Assembly: GCF_023053635.1 (NCBI RefSeq)
Contig: NC_086173.1
Coordinates: 143,563,197-143,627,196, forward strand
Source: Elgaria multicarinata webbii
Taxonomy: Eukaryota; Chordata; Lepidosauria; Squamata; Anguidae
Length of the DNA stretch: 64,000 nt
Direction: 5' to 3'
A program made the translations under genes and the position numbers. The notes under the pieces are model-generated. The model ran no database searches and was not told the origin of the DNA. It worked only from the letters and a program-made list of their open reading frames with translations. The first letter of the stretch is position 1. Every line of letters begins with the position of its first letter. Below, in pieces: positions 53,901 to 60,639 of this stretch.

Positions 53901-54172
53901 AATCCCACCTTGGAGGCAGGAGTGAGGGGCGGGCTGGGTACCCATGCCCCAGGTTAAATGCTTGCAAGCTTCTGCTTTATGCCAATGTGATCACATCCCC
54001 TAGCCCCAAATTGTAACCTTTTCCAGGCTCCCACCTTATTGAAGTTGCTGGCAAGGTCCCGGCAGATCTGGCAGGGCTCCTGCTGAGAAGCACTGGGGCT
54101 TGGGAGCCAAAGGGACAGCAAGAGAAATGGGAGCAGAGGAGGCGGGATCTTCACCCAGGGCAGCAGATCCAT
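40032..54172 (-). CDS. CRELD1: CRELD1, cysteine-rich with EGF-like domains 1 (ten coding exons)
   Basis: Coding exons, 5' to 3' on the - strand: 54172-54035, 53709-53627, 50876-50766, 48456-48365, 45874-45698, 42996-42901, 42644-42561, 41980-41885, 41031-40885, 40252-40032. Total 1,245 nt, 414 residues plus TAG; human CRELD1 has 420. All introns are GT-AG and phases agree. Domains: signal peptide (1-29), C34-Q-I-C37 (CXXC), WE domain (~45-130, with [10 protein letters not shown] and RWWFQE), EGF (~143-183), furin-like repeat 1 (~202-232), short calcium-binding EGF starting DIDEC (~233), furin-like repeat 2 (~261-292), calcium-binding EGF starting DVDEC (~293-335), and two membrane segments (~358-378 and ~381-399). 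One N-glycosylation site, N193-D-S. CRELD1 is an ER/cell-surface membrane protein; human variants predispose to atrioventricular septal defects. Confidence 0.97.
40885..41031 (-). CDS. CRELD1: CRELD1 coding exon 9 (calcium-binding EGF)
   Basis: 147 nt, phase 1-1. [14 protein letters not shown], then [19 protein letters not shown] with the calcium-binding Asp/Asn pattern and six cysteines. Confidence 0.96.
41885..41980 (-). CDS. CRELD1: CRELD1 coding exon 8 (furin-like repeat 2)
   Basis: 96 nt, phase 1-1. [20 protein letters not shown] then [12 protein letters not shown]. Confidence 0.96.
42159..42290. mobile_element. Palindromic mariner-like MITE in a CRELD1 intron
   Basis: The left arm 'cgtatttcttcgattgtaag' and right arm 'cttagaatcgaagaaatagg' are inverted copies; TA flanks both ends. 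The arms also share 'gacacacc' and 'gtgtgtc' type blocks. Superfamily by TA duplication and general look, not proven. Confidence 0.6.
42561..42644 (-). CDS. CRELD1: CRELD1 coding exon 7 (short calcium-binding EGF)
   Basis: 84 nt, phase 1-1. [28 protein letters not shown]. It has only the first part of an EGF module, as in the mammalian protein. Confidence 0.96.
42901..42996 (-). CDS. CRELD1: CRELD1 coding exon 6 (furin-like repeat 1)
   Basis: 96 nt, phase 1-1. [20 protein letters not shown] then [12 protein letters not shown]. Same length as exon 8, consistent with module duplication. Confidence 0.96.
43190..43384. other. CRELD1 intron DNA, AT-rich, nothing recognised
   Basis: No feature beyond short A runs. 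Confidence 0.4.
43385..43860 (-). repeat. L2-type LINE, antisense, RT C-terminal part
   Basis: On the - strand the frame reads [20 protein letters not shown] then [20 protein letters not shown], the characteristic C-terminal motif of L2 reverse transcriptases. It is 5' truncated and followed by the diverged 3' segment at 43385-43540. Confidence 0.8.
43953..44624 (+). repeat. CR1 LINE 3' end with a 200-codon open RT tail
   Basis: From 43979 the frame reads [57 protein letters not shown] and ends [19 protein letters not shown] before a stop at 44555. The CR1 3' end then finishes in three 'attctatg' type repeats. This is the best preserved CR1 in the window and 5' truncated, in antisense orientation to CRELD1. 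Confidence 0.95.
44690..44870 (+). repeat. tRNA-derived SINE (second squamate type)
   Basis: B box in 'gtcccaggttcaatctccag', then 'gggaaagacccttctctgac', 'cttggagaactactgccggt' and 'cagataggcttcctaa'. The 3' scrap in the PRRT3 3' UTR belongs to this family. Confidence 0.75.
44908..44965. repeat. (TTG)n(TTA)n microsatellite
   Basis: About 12 TTG units then ATT units. Confidence 0.95.
45130..45240. repeat. Palindromic MITE-type repeat, third variant
   Basis: 'gtgacttgtggccctccaaa' at the left and inverted core 'gggagttgtaggtcaaaaca' at the right. A better copy lies at 60460-60590. Confidence 0.55.
45466..45585 (+). repeat. Sauria/ACA-type SINE, 5' two thirds
   Basis: 'gccagtgtggtatagtggct', B box 'gggttctagtcc', body 'aactcactgggtgactttgg'. 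The 3' part is lost. Confidence 0.85.
45698..45874 (-). CDS. CRELD1: CRELD1 coding exon 5 (EGF-like)
   Basis: 177 nt, phase 1-1. [20 protein letters not shown], then [20 protein letters not shown] and the glycosylation site in [11 protein letters not shown] end it at 45698 (donor G|GTATGT); an earlier GT 13 nt upstream would break phase with exon 6. Confidence 0.95.
46003..46169. mobile_element. Palindromic hAT-type MITE (CAGTGGAGGCTGG family), copy 2
   Basis: Flanked by CTTATGTC and CATATGTC (7 of 8 match), an 8-bp duplication as made by hAT elements. Arms include 'caggtttcagtcagaa' and 'ttctgactgaaacc'. Second copy of 14959-15117. Confidence 0.65.
46382..46985 (-). repeat. BovB (RTE) LINE 3' end, antisense, 199-codon open frame
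   Basis: The - strand frame reads [60 protein letters not shown] and [20 protein letters not shown], ending TKSRKRLNE. This is the C-terminal part of the BovB RT protein, known from ruminants and squamates through horizontal transfer. The 3' end follows directly. It is 5' truncated but open. Confidence 0.93.
47225..48045 (+). repeat. Older RTE/BovB-like LINE fragment split by a CR1
   Basis: The left piece (47225-47336) reads [20 protein letters not shown] and INSFEMGCW. The right piece (47703-48045) resumes with [30 protein letters not shown] and ends in 'gggtcgccataagtcaaagt', the RTE 3' end. The 366 bp between are a CR1 3' end. More decayed than the neighbouring BovB. Confidence 0.85.
47337..47702 (+). 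repeat. CR1 LINE 3' end inserted in the RTE fragment
   Basis: 'ggagagaagattgaggggag' to 'tctaatattctatgattcta'. It splits the RTE between FEMGCW and RVLQIPW with little or no loss of RTE sequence. Confidence 0.92.
48365..48456 (-). CDS. CRELD1: CRELD1 coding exon 4
   Basis: 92 nt. [20 protein letters not shown] then [11 protein letters not shown] chose the acceptor at 48457 ('ctctctttccccag|g') because it restores the frame from exon 3 (ending GA, phase 2). An internal AG after 'cagcaccc' would not. Confidence 0.95.
48882..49160. mobile_element. Palindromic hAT-type MITE (TAGGGTGACC family), copy 5, with 8-bp duplication
   Basis: 279 bp, TAGGGTGACCATATGAAAAG to the inverse ...CATATGGTCACCCTA, flanked by CTCCTGGC at 48874-48881 and 49161-49168. 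The 8-bp duplication and TIR place the family in hAT. It lies inside an L2 LINE. Confidence 0.88.
49438..49508. repeat. (GGAAA)n/(GGGAA)n tract, SINE tail
   Basis: Pentamer run forming the 3' tail of the SINE above. The first units grade into the duplication. Confidence 0.9.
49438..49799 (-). mobile_element. tRNA-derived SINE with a CCCTT-type pentamer tail and 14-bp duplication
   Basis: On the - strand it starts with a tRNA-like head (A box in TGGCGCAGAGTGGTAAG, B box in GAGTTCGATCCC), continues through 'aggtcggtaaaatgagtccc' and 'ggcaatggcaaaccacc', and ends in a (TTCCC)n tract. The duplication TTCCTGTGGAAAGG is at 49424-49437 and 49800-49813. Confidence 0.85.
49860..50320. other. CRELD1 intron DNA with L2-like text
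   Basis: 49950-50110 ('caagaccctggaccaactgg') shows nothing I can classify. Confidence 0.35.
50324..50497. mobile_element. TAGGGTGACC-family MITE, left half-unit, copy 6
   Basis: It begins AAGGGTGACCCTATGGAAAG and ends beyond the inner terminus 'ctagagtgaccagataca'. Only one half of the composite unit is present. Confidence 0.7.
50555..50692. repeat. Palindromic MITE-type repeat, good copy
   Basis: The left arm 'ccttccccaatctggtaccc' and right arm 'ggcaccaggttggaggaagg' enclose inverted cores 'gtgttggactgcaacc' and 'gctgtagtccaacac'. Confidence 0.75.
50766..50876 (-). CDS. CRELD1: CRELD1 coding exon 3 (WE domain)
   Basis: 111 nt. [20 protein letters not shown] then [16 protein letters not shown], the Trp/Glu-rich segment that gives the WE domain its name. 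Donor GGA|GTGAGT, phase 2. Confidence 0.96.
50877..51795. other. CRELD1 intron DNA, nothing recognised
   Basis: No gene or repeat that I can name. Confidence 0.4.
51800..51930. repeat. Palindromic MITE-type repeat, diverged
   Basis: 'tccccaacccgatgcccttc' and 'cagctcccatcagccccagc' on the left; the right arm is decayed. Confidence 0.6.
52185..52580 (+). repeat. L2-type LINE 3' end, best copy
   Basis: 'aggagggctttctccgctgt', 'tggaacgagctccccagaga', 'ctgaagacctttttattctc', a T-rich stretch, then 'aaccgcccagagagcttcgg' and an (AAAT)n tail. The reference for the short tails elsewhere in the window. Confidence 0.88.
52600..53145. other. CRELD1 intron DNA, nothing recognised
   Basis: G run at 52799-52809. 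Confidence 0.4.
53150..53315 (+). repeat. MIR SINE
   Basis: 'cctcccatttgcaatatagg' and 'gttgttgtaaggattaccaa' with 'atatgtgtaaagcgc', the MIR core and 3' region. Confidence 0.7.
53364..53433 (+). repeat. CR1 LINE extreme 3' end
   Basis: 'gcagggggttggactcgatg' to 'attctatgattctatga'. Confidence 0.9.
53627..53709 (-). CDS. CRELD1: CRELD1 coding exon 2 (start of WE domain)
   Basis: 83 nt, phase 0 in and 2 out. [20 protein letters not shown] then KLAKYANS, close to the mammalian sequence. Acceptor 'tgccttcccag|g', donor 'aacag|gtgacc'. Confidence 0.95.
54035..54172 (-). CDS. CRELD1: CRELD1 coding exon 1 (signal peptide and CXXC)
   Basis: 138 nt. The ATG at 54172 has A at -3 and G at +4 and opens [20 protein letters not shown], a signal peptide. 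CQIC at residues 34-37 corresponds to the CXXC of mammalian CRELD1. An acceptor 'ctcctctttcttccag|c' at 54192/54191 shows that a 5' UTR exon lies upstream. An in-frame ATG beyond that acceptor is intronic. Confidence 0.95.
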
Positions 54173-54289
54173 CTTCGGGCCAGGGCCAAGGCTGGAAGAA
54201 AGAGGAGGAGCCATGACATAGGCAGTCCTATTGAACAAGCTGATAGAGCAAGAGATCCATGGGCAATGCTCTCGCATGGTACGAGCCTA

Positions 54290-54748
54290 TCCAAGCATTA
54301 AGATGGGCACCTGAGGCCCTACTCTCTGATCCTCCAGTAAGAACAGTGAGACTGGCGGATACGGGGGACCGGGCCTCCTCAGTGGTAGCCCCACATCTTT
54401 GGGATGCCCTCCCTGGGAAGTGTGCATGACCCCAGTTTTGCTGGCCTTTAGGGGGATTTTAAAGACTTATTTATTCCAGTTTGCAGTTAATTAATTTTAG
54501 TAGCATTAATTTTAGTTAATTTTTAAATTAAATTTAGCTAATTTTAATTTTCTGCTGCTATCTTATTTGTTATATCTGACTTGTCGTCTTTAACAGTGTA
54601 TGTACTGAATATTGTTTTTAGGGTTGTTTTAATGATTTATGTGTTGGATTGTGTTTTTAGGGTTGGATTATGTATTTTGTAGTTTAAAGTAAGTCGCAAT
54701 GCGCTTTTTGACTATTTCTAACCCTAAAAAGTGGGTTATAAATCTATT
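54290..54748 (+). repeat. L2-type LINE 3' end
   Basis: 'ctgaggccctactctctgat', 'gggatgccctccctgggaag' and a long T/A-rich 3' region ending 'gtgggttataaatctatta'. A second L2 subtype. Confidence 0.7.
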
Positions 54749-54749
54749 A

Positions 54750-54897
54750 GGGCACAATCCTGTACATGTTTAGACAGGAAAAAGTTCTACAGCTCCCAAC
54801 ATTCCCCAGCCAACCTGCCATGTGGGCTGAAGGATCCTGGGAATTGTAGGACTTTTTTCTGTCTAAACATGCATAGGATTGCACTGTTAATTCATTA
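54750..54897. repeat. Palindromic MITE, second family, good copy
   Basis: The left arm 'gggcacaatcctgtacatgt' and right arm 'acatgcataggattgcac', with inverted cores 'gttctacagctcccaacatt' and 'ggatcctgggaattgtagga'. Partner of 2381-2510. Confidence 0.75.
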
Positions 54898-55162
54898 AAT
54901 ACATCTTCCCCAGCTAACCTCCCTCTATACCTAGCCATCTTAAATTGTGGTCTGAAAGTAGAGATCTCACCCACAATGTCAGGAAATCTGGGTGTAAAAG
55001 CTCCCCATTGTGGTAGAAGCTGATAGATTTGGACATAATCAGGTGAAGGAAACTGGGAAAAATTAGAAGAAAAGAGGAGTGCATTTTCCTATCTGGAAAC
55101 CATGCCATGACTCAGAAGCCTTGCCCATTGTCCCACAATGCATTGTAGCTGGCTGACTATGG

Positions 55163-55332
55163 TAGGGTGACCATATGAAAAGGAGGACAGGGCTCCTGTA
55201 TCTTTAACAGTTGTATTGAAAAGGGAATTTCAGTAGGTGTCATTTGTATATATGGAGAACCTGGTGAAATTCCCTCATCACAACAGTTAAAGCTGCAGGT
55301 GCCCTGCCCTCTGTTAAATCTGGTCACTCTAG
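55163..55332. mobile_element. TAGGGTGACC-family MITE, half-unit, copy 7
   Basis: TAGGGTGACCATATGAAAAG to the inner terminus 'aaatctggtcactctag', 170 bp. Its two ends are inverted copies, so a half-unit looks like a complete element by itself. Confidence 0.75.
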
Positions 55333-55339
55333 TATAGCT

Positions 55340-55605
55340 CCATATATAACAAGTCCACTAGCCATGAATATAACATGGCGCACAATAAACCTTCGATTTT
55401 TGCTAAGTGTCTGGGAGGACTCCAGCACAGGTGGGCCTGACTTCTGCAGTATAGTACAGGATTGGGCAGACTTCAGGCTTGTGGGATCTACTTCACTTTT
55501 TGCTAGATCCACGACCAAGTGAAGCCGGGTGCTTTGGGGGAGAGCCAGATGCAAAATGGTGGATCAGGAAGTGGAGCCAGGTATTCTACTGCACTGTAGG
55601 AGCTA
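55340..55605. other. Unassigned, likely old repeat
   Basis: 'gactccagcacaggtgggcc' and 'cttgtgggatctacttcact' look repeat-like, but I cannot name a family. Confidence 0.3.
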
Positions 55606-55610
55606 AACAC

Positions 55611-55890
55611 TGTAACAGCCTGTATATACAAGTATCCTAACAGCCTAACTTGGGAGGCGGGAGTGTTGTTGTTGTTGCTATATGTGTGAATAATGGCATT
55701 ATAGAGTTTAATCACTAGGCGACGCTGGACTTAATTGTATCTCCTGGGTGGAGTTTGGTATTTCCCCGGTGCTGTTCTGTCTTGTTTAAGAGAGACAATA
55801 AAGTTTGTATTCCTGGTGTGTCATCTAAGCCTTCTATGACATGGTGTTAGCAGTGGGAGAGATAAAAGAAGTGCTTGGAAACATTGCACG
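55611..55890 (+). mobile_element. LTR element fossil: one LTR plus a short leader, probably Ty3/gypsy-like
   Basis: A stretch of about 230 bp starts TGTAACAGCC and ends CTATGACA, has AATAAA in its 3' third and is followed by a primer-binding-like TGGTGTTAGCAGTGGGAG. Then the element stops. Only the 5' end of an old copy remains; it has no genes and is broken. Family assignment is tentative. Confidence 0.5.
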
Positions 55891-56024
55891 GTTTCGCATC
55901 AGGTCTTAAAACTATGTGCTAACATGCCACAGGATCCTTGTTCCTTTACTTCATAATGGGGAGATGGAAAGGATGAAGTAACGTGGCATAAGGAAGGAAG
56001 AGAGCCTACCTTGTGTGCTGTAAG

Positions 56025-56158
56025 GCTGCCTCCCCAACCTTGTGCCCTCCAGATGTGTTGGGACTGCAGCTCCAATAATTCCCAGTTAGGCTCCCACAAT
56101 GGCTTGGAATTATGGGAGCTGCAGTCCAACACATCTGGAGAGTGCCAGGGTAGAGTCT
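56025..56158. repeat. Palindromic MITE-type repeat, good copy
   Basis: The arms 'ccccaaccttgtgccctcca' and 'acatctggagagtgccaggg' enclose inverted cores 'gggactgcagctccaataat' and 'attatgggagctgcagtcc'. Confidence 0.75.
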
Positions 56159-56303
56159 GATGTAAAGAAACAGGGATTCTGCTGTGACACTATGGGCCTT
56201 CCTAGACGAGGCCTTAGCGCGCCTTCTGTCCCGGCTTCCCTGCTGTGCGTCCAGATGACGCACAGGGGAATCCGGAGACAGGCCGCGCTGAGGCCTTCTC
56301 CAA

Positions 56304-56369
56304 CGCGCCATAAGCGAATTCGCTTATGGCGCGCCTTTTCCCCAGCTCCGGCCTGAGGCCGGAGCTGGG
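56304..56369. repeat. Two successive perfect palindromes
   Basis: A 30-bp perfect palindrome centred on GCGAATTCGC, with arms CGCGCCATAAGCGAA and its inverse. It is followed within a few bases by a 31-nt hairpin with arms CCCCAGCTCCGGCCT and its inverse around one base. A third, looser hairpin (GGCTTTTTGCGGCTA against TAGCCACAAAAAGCC) follows at 56390-56437. Confidence 0.9.
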
Positions 56370-56487
56370 GAAGGTCTAGGGACTTCCGTGGCTTTTTGCG
56401 GCTAATCGCTTACTCACGAGTAGCCACAAAAAGCCGCGGACTGGCCACAGCGCTGAGCGCTGTGCCCATCGGCCGGGGAGATCCCGG

Positions 56488-57041
56488 GAGGGAAAAGGAG
56501 GGGAGACGACACAGGACACACACACACACACACACACACACGCACGGAGGGAAAAGGAGGGGAGACGACACAGGACACACACACACACACGCACGCACGG
56601 AGGGAAAAGGAGGGGAGATGACACAGGACACACACACACGCACGGAGGGAAAAGGAGGGGAGACGACACAGGACACACACACACACACACGGAGGGAAAA
56701 GGAGGGGAGATGACACAGGACACACACACACACACACGGAGGGAAAAGGAGGGGAGATGACACAGGACACACGCACGGAGGGAAAAGGAGGGGAGATGAC
56801 ACAGGACACACACACACACGCACGGAGGGAAAAGGAGGGGAGACGACACAGGACACACACACACACACACACACGGAGGGAAAAGGAGGGGAGATGACAC
56901 AGGACACACACACACACACACGGAGGGAAAAGGAGGGGAGATGACACAGGACACACGCACGGAGGGAAAAGGAGGGGAGATGACACAGGACACACACACA
57001 CACACACGGAGGGAAAAGGAGGGGAGACGACACACGGGACA
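56488..57041. repeat. Minisatellite, 12 units of 39-59 bp
   Basis: The core 'ggagggaaaaggaggggaga' occurs 12 times (from 56488 to about 57027), separated by (AC)n linkers of variable length. Long ORFs across it on both strands are repeat artefacts. Confidence 0.95.
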
Positions 57042-57299
57042 TGGAGGGAGAGAAAGATCAGGAAGGGATCAGGAGCGGATGGGGGGGGGGTTAACTAATA
57101 AAAAACCCTTACCTTCTCCGCAGTCTTCGGGCGCACGTGGCCCCTTTAAACTTTTTAAAAAATGGCCGGCGCTGCAGGGCTTCCGTCGTCCCTGCGCGTT
57201 GTGCGTCTAGGAGGCTGGGCGGCGCGCGTTAAAGTTTGCACGCCGTCGCCCCGCCTCCCTGCCGGCTTATCCCGGCAGGTCTAGCAAGGCCCTATAATT

Positions 57300-57765
57300 C
57301 AACAACTGAGAACTGGAAACTCTTGCTAATCTGTTGAAAATAATCCAACGATCTACAAGTAGATCCTGAACTATTCAAGTACTTAAACTCTGTAGAAAAG
57401 GAGTTAACATCAAGGAATCCTGATAATGACTTGGAAATTGCCCCTGGGGAAAGTGCTCCAGAGACCGGGCTGCCCACTTGCCCTGTCCCTAATTTCCGAA
57501 GGCAGGGGCATCTGGAGAGGGGCCTCCGGTTGTGATCTTCGTGCACATGTGGGGAAAGGTGGTCCTTCAAACATTAAGCTGCTCTGGGGAGGAGAGAAGG
57601 GAGACAGGTAAAGAAAGTACCAAATAACATTTTCTCTCCTTTCAATGGTCTTACCTGGGCCCTAGAGTGTAGCAGAGTACAGAATCTGATGCCAAGTGTT
57701 CAAGGACACAGAACAGAGGAAGCTAGAACAACAAGCGACAGGGAGCATTAGTACATAACCAAAGA
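57300..57765. other. Probable CRELD1 leader intron, nothing recognised
   Basis: No exon or repeat that I can name. Confidence 0.4.
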
Positions 57766-57767
57766 AC

Positions 57768-57965
57768 TTAAGAGCAGCCCTGCTGGATCAGGCCAAAGGC
57801 TGAACTAGCACAGGATTCTGCAGCGGCCAACCAGATGCCCATAGAAAGCCGACAAGCGGAAGACGAGGGCAATGGCCCTCTCCTGCTGTGGCTCCTCAGT
57901 GGCTGGTATTCAGAGACATGCTGCCACCGTATATTGCCAGCATGACTAGCAGCCATTCATAGCCA
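57768..57965 (-). repeat. CR1/L3-type LINE 3' end, antisense
   Basis: 'gcagccctgctggatcaggc' and 'cagcggccaaccagatgccc', the reverse of the 3' end region. Confidence 0.75.
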
Positions 57966-57984
57966 TTATCAGGAGAAAAAGTGG

Positions 57985-59078
57985 TTTGCTCTTCATATGC
58001 AGTTCATTGTAAGCAAGTGTAAGGTGATGCACTTCAAGTATAACCTAATGGGATCTGAGCTGGTGGTGACCAAACAAGAAAGACATCTTGGGATTGTGGT
58101 GGACAGCTCAATGAAAATGTCCACCCAGTGTGCAGCCGCTGTAAAGAAGGCAAACTCCATGTTAGGCATGATAAGAAAGGGAATTGAGAATAAAACTGCC
58201 AGTATCATACTGCCTTCATATTAATGTATGGTGTGACCATAGTTAGAATACTATGTTCAGTTCTGGTCACCACACCTAAAAAAAGGATGTTATAGAGCTG
58301 GAAAAAGTGCAGAAAAGGGCAACTGAAATGATTAAGGGGCTGGAGCATCTCCCCTGTGAGGGAAGATTACATCAACTGGGATTGTTTAGCTTGGAAAAAA
58401 GGAGGCTAAGGGGAGACATGATAGAAGTGTGCAAAATTATGCATGGTTATTATTATTATTATTTATTTATATAGCACCATCAATGTACATGGTGATGTAC
58501 AGAGTAAAACAGTAAATAGCAAGGCCCTGCTGCATAGGCTTACAATCTAATAAAATCATAGTAAAACAATAAGGAGGGGAAGAGAATGCCAACAGGCACA
58601 GGGTAGGGTAAGCAGGCACAGGGTAAGGTACGGAGAATATGGATAGGGAGATATTTTTCTCCCTCTCTCAAAATACTAGAACCTGGGGTCATCCCATGAA
58701 GCTGATTGGAGGGAGATCCAGGACAAATAAGAGAAGTACTCTTTCACACAGCGCATAGTTAAATTATGGAACTCACTACTACAAGATGGAGTGATTACCA
58801 CCAATTTGGATGGCTTTAAAAGGGGATTGGATAAATTCCTGGAGGCAAAGGCTATCAATGCCTACTATCCCTGATGGTTGTGTGCCATCTCCAGTATTCA
58901 AGGCAATAAGCCTGTGAGCACCAGTTGCTGGGGAACATGGATGGGAGGGTGCTGTTGCACCATGTCCTGCTTCTTCATCCTTGGCTGATGGCTGGTTGGC
59001 CACTGAGTGAACAGAGTGATGGACTAGATGGACCCTTGGTCTGATCCAGCAGGGCTCTTCTTATGTCCTTATATATTA
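57985..59078 (+). repeat. CR1/L3-type LINE, RT C-terminal part to 3' end, with an insertion
   Basis: The RT frame reads CKVMHFKYNLMGSELVVTKQ and HLGIVVDSSMKMSTQCAAAV. The 3' end is 'ggtctgatccagcagggctc' and 'ttcttatgtcctta'. At about 58448-58655 a foreign piece with 'ttatttatatagcaccatca' and 'gcataggcttacaatctaat' interrupts it. The reference copy for the many scraps in the window. Confidence 0.9.
58448..58655. repeat. Unclassified repeat inserted in the CR1/L3 LINE
   Basis: It starts with (TTA)n and contains a duplicated 'aggcacagggta' near its end. No target duplication is resolved. Family not recognised. Confidence 0.5.
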
Positions 59079-60040
59079 CAGGTGTGGTTTTTTTTAATTT
59101 AAAAAAGCAATTGGGTAATAATCCACTGCAAACTCTTTCTCCCTGAGTACCATTTAAATTCTAGGCAGATGCTCAGGAAAAGCTGTGCCCAACTGACTGT
59201 GCCCAATTCCAATAATATTGTTCCTTTTGCTGGGATGGAAGCTGAGCATCCCTGTGGCTCAAAGCTGCAGAAGAGGTCATGGTAGGTCAGGGGTTCTCCC
59301 TTGCTACCTTTGGCCTCATCCCCAGCCAGGCCATCTCAGAAAATGCGTAAGTACTACTGCATTTCAGTTGCTCTTCCCCAGGCACATAACTCTAGGTTTA
59401 AAAGAATCCAAACAAAAGATCCAATATACATCAAGATTTTTTTAATATATACAGAAGTACAGCCCCACCCATCCTGTTGGTAGCCAAAAGCAAAAACATG
59501 TACACACGCTTACAATCCTTCTAAAAGTCGGCTACATCTGCCCTGCCCTTGAGCCTCTGTCTCTTTGCTGTCTACACAGCATATGGTAAAACCCTGGAGG
59601 ACTAAGTCACATTTGATGCCAGGTACCAATCCCAGACGTGAGGCCCACAGATTCTGGGCACAGCCAAGGCCAGCCTTAGGATAAATAGCGCCGTGGGTGA
59701 GGAGTGCCTTTGGTCACCCCCCCCCCCCATGGTCACCTTTGCAGGGCTATCCAGAAGGATAGTGGGGTCTGGTGCAGGTGTGATATTGGCACCCCCTCAG
59801 CTCAGATTGGCATGCCAGGCAACTGCTCAGCTCATCCAGCCCTAGGTGCATCTGCCCATTACAGGCAACCAGATTTTGCCACCTGTGCGAATAATCCTCA
59901 CACTGCACAGCCCTTACCTGAAGTTAATTATAATGACAACCCTCACAGTGAATGAAGTAGATTAATCCCCAAACCCACAACCAGGTGATGCATTTGTAAG
60001 GTCCAACCAAATATGTACAATGTTGTGGGCAAACTTTAGA
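59079..60040. other. Probable leader intron, nothing recognised
   Basis: No exon or named repeat. A C run lies at 59718-59728. Confidence 0.4.
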
Positions 60041-60046
60041 GATCAC

Positions 60047-60265
60047 CAGTGTGGTGTAGTGGTTAGAGTGTCGGACTAGGAGTTGGGAGATCTGGGTTCT
60101 AGTCCCCACTTGGTCATGGAAACCCACTGGGTGACTTTGGGCCAGTCACAGACTCTCAGCCCAACCCACCTTACAGGGTTGTTGTTGTGAGGATAAAGTG
60201 GAGAGGAGGAAGATTATGTACACCGCCTTGGGTTCCTTGCAGGAAAAAAGGTGGGATATAAATGC
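60047..60265 (+). repeat. Sauria/ACA-type SINE, full length, with (AAT)n tail
   Basis: tRNA head 'agtgtggtgtagtggttaga', B box 'gggttctagtcc', body 'aacccactgggtgactttgg' and 'ccttacagggttgttgttgt', 3' end 'ccttgggttccttgcaggaa' and 'gtgggatataaatgcag', then the (AAT)n run to 60328. The best SINE of its type here. Confidence 0.93.
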
Positions 60266-60268
60266 AGC

Positions 60269-60328
<60 letters not shown>
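60266..60328. repeat. (AAT)n microsatellite, SINE tail
   Basis: About 21 AAT units. Confidence 0.95.
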
Positions 60329-60459
60329 TTTCTTCATCAGGCAAGATGTTACAAAATGTGAGGGGTGGGGTGGGATGAAGAGGCTGAGTTGATGTTGAAG
60401 TCATGGAGTCTGCTCAGACAAAGTCTTAAGATGAAATGGAGGAAGAGCAAAGGATTAGA

Positions 60460-60592
60460 ACAAGGGTGGGCAACTTGTGGCCCTCTCAACGTTTTGGCCT
60501 ATAACTCCCATTAACCCTCACCTGGCTAGGGCTGATGGGAGTTGCAGGCCAAAACATCTGGAGGGCCACAAGTGGCCCAGCCCTGCATTAGA
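60460..60592. repeat. Palindromic MITE-type repeat, third variant, good copy
   Basis: The left arm 'gggcaacttgtggccctctc' and right arm 'ggagggccacaagtggccca' enclose inverted cores 'ggcctataactcccat' and 'atgggagttgcaggcc'. Confidence 0.75.
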
Positions 60593-60639
60593 TCCACCAG
60601 CCTTCCCAAACCTGGTGCCCTTCAAACATGTCGGCCTGC

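Larger units (their letters stand above)
56194..57292. mobile_element. Harbinger-like element, 1,099 bp, with hairpins and a minisatellite
   Basis: The ends GGGCCTTCCTAGAC and (inverse) GGGCCTTGCTAGAC differ at one base and the element is flanked by TAT on both sides (56191-56193, 57293-57295). The left third is very GC- and CpG-rich and holds successive perfect palindromes; the middle is a 12-unit tandem array. No transposase frame is seen. It lies in the probable CRELD1 leader intron. Confidence 0.7.

Noticed and set aside
54173-54230. In-frame ATG upstream of the CRELD1 start
   Set aside because: It lies beyond a clear splice acceptor at 54192, inside the leader intron.
56376-57042. Three ORFs of about 200 codons across the minisatellite
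   Set aside because: Their Cys/Val/Pro/Ser periodic translation is produced by the 12-unit tandem repeat with (AC)n linkers; it is open in all three antisense frames.
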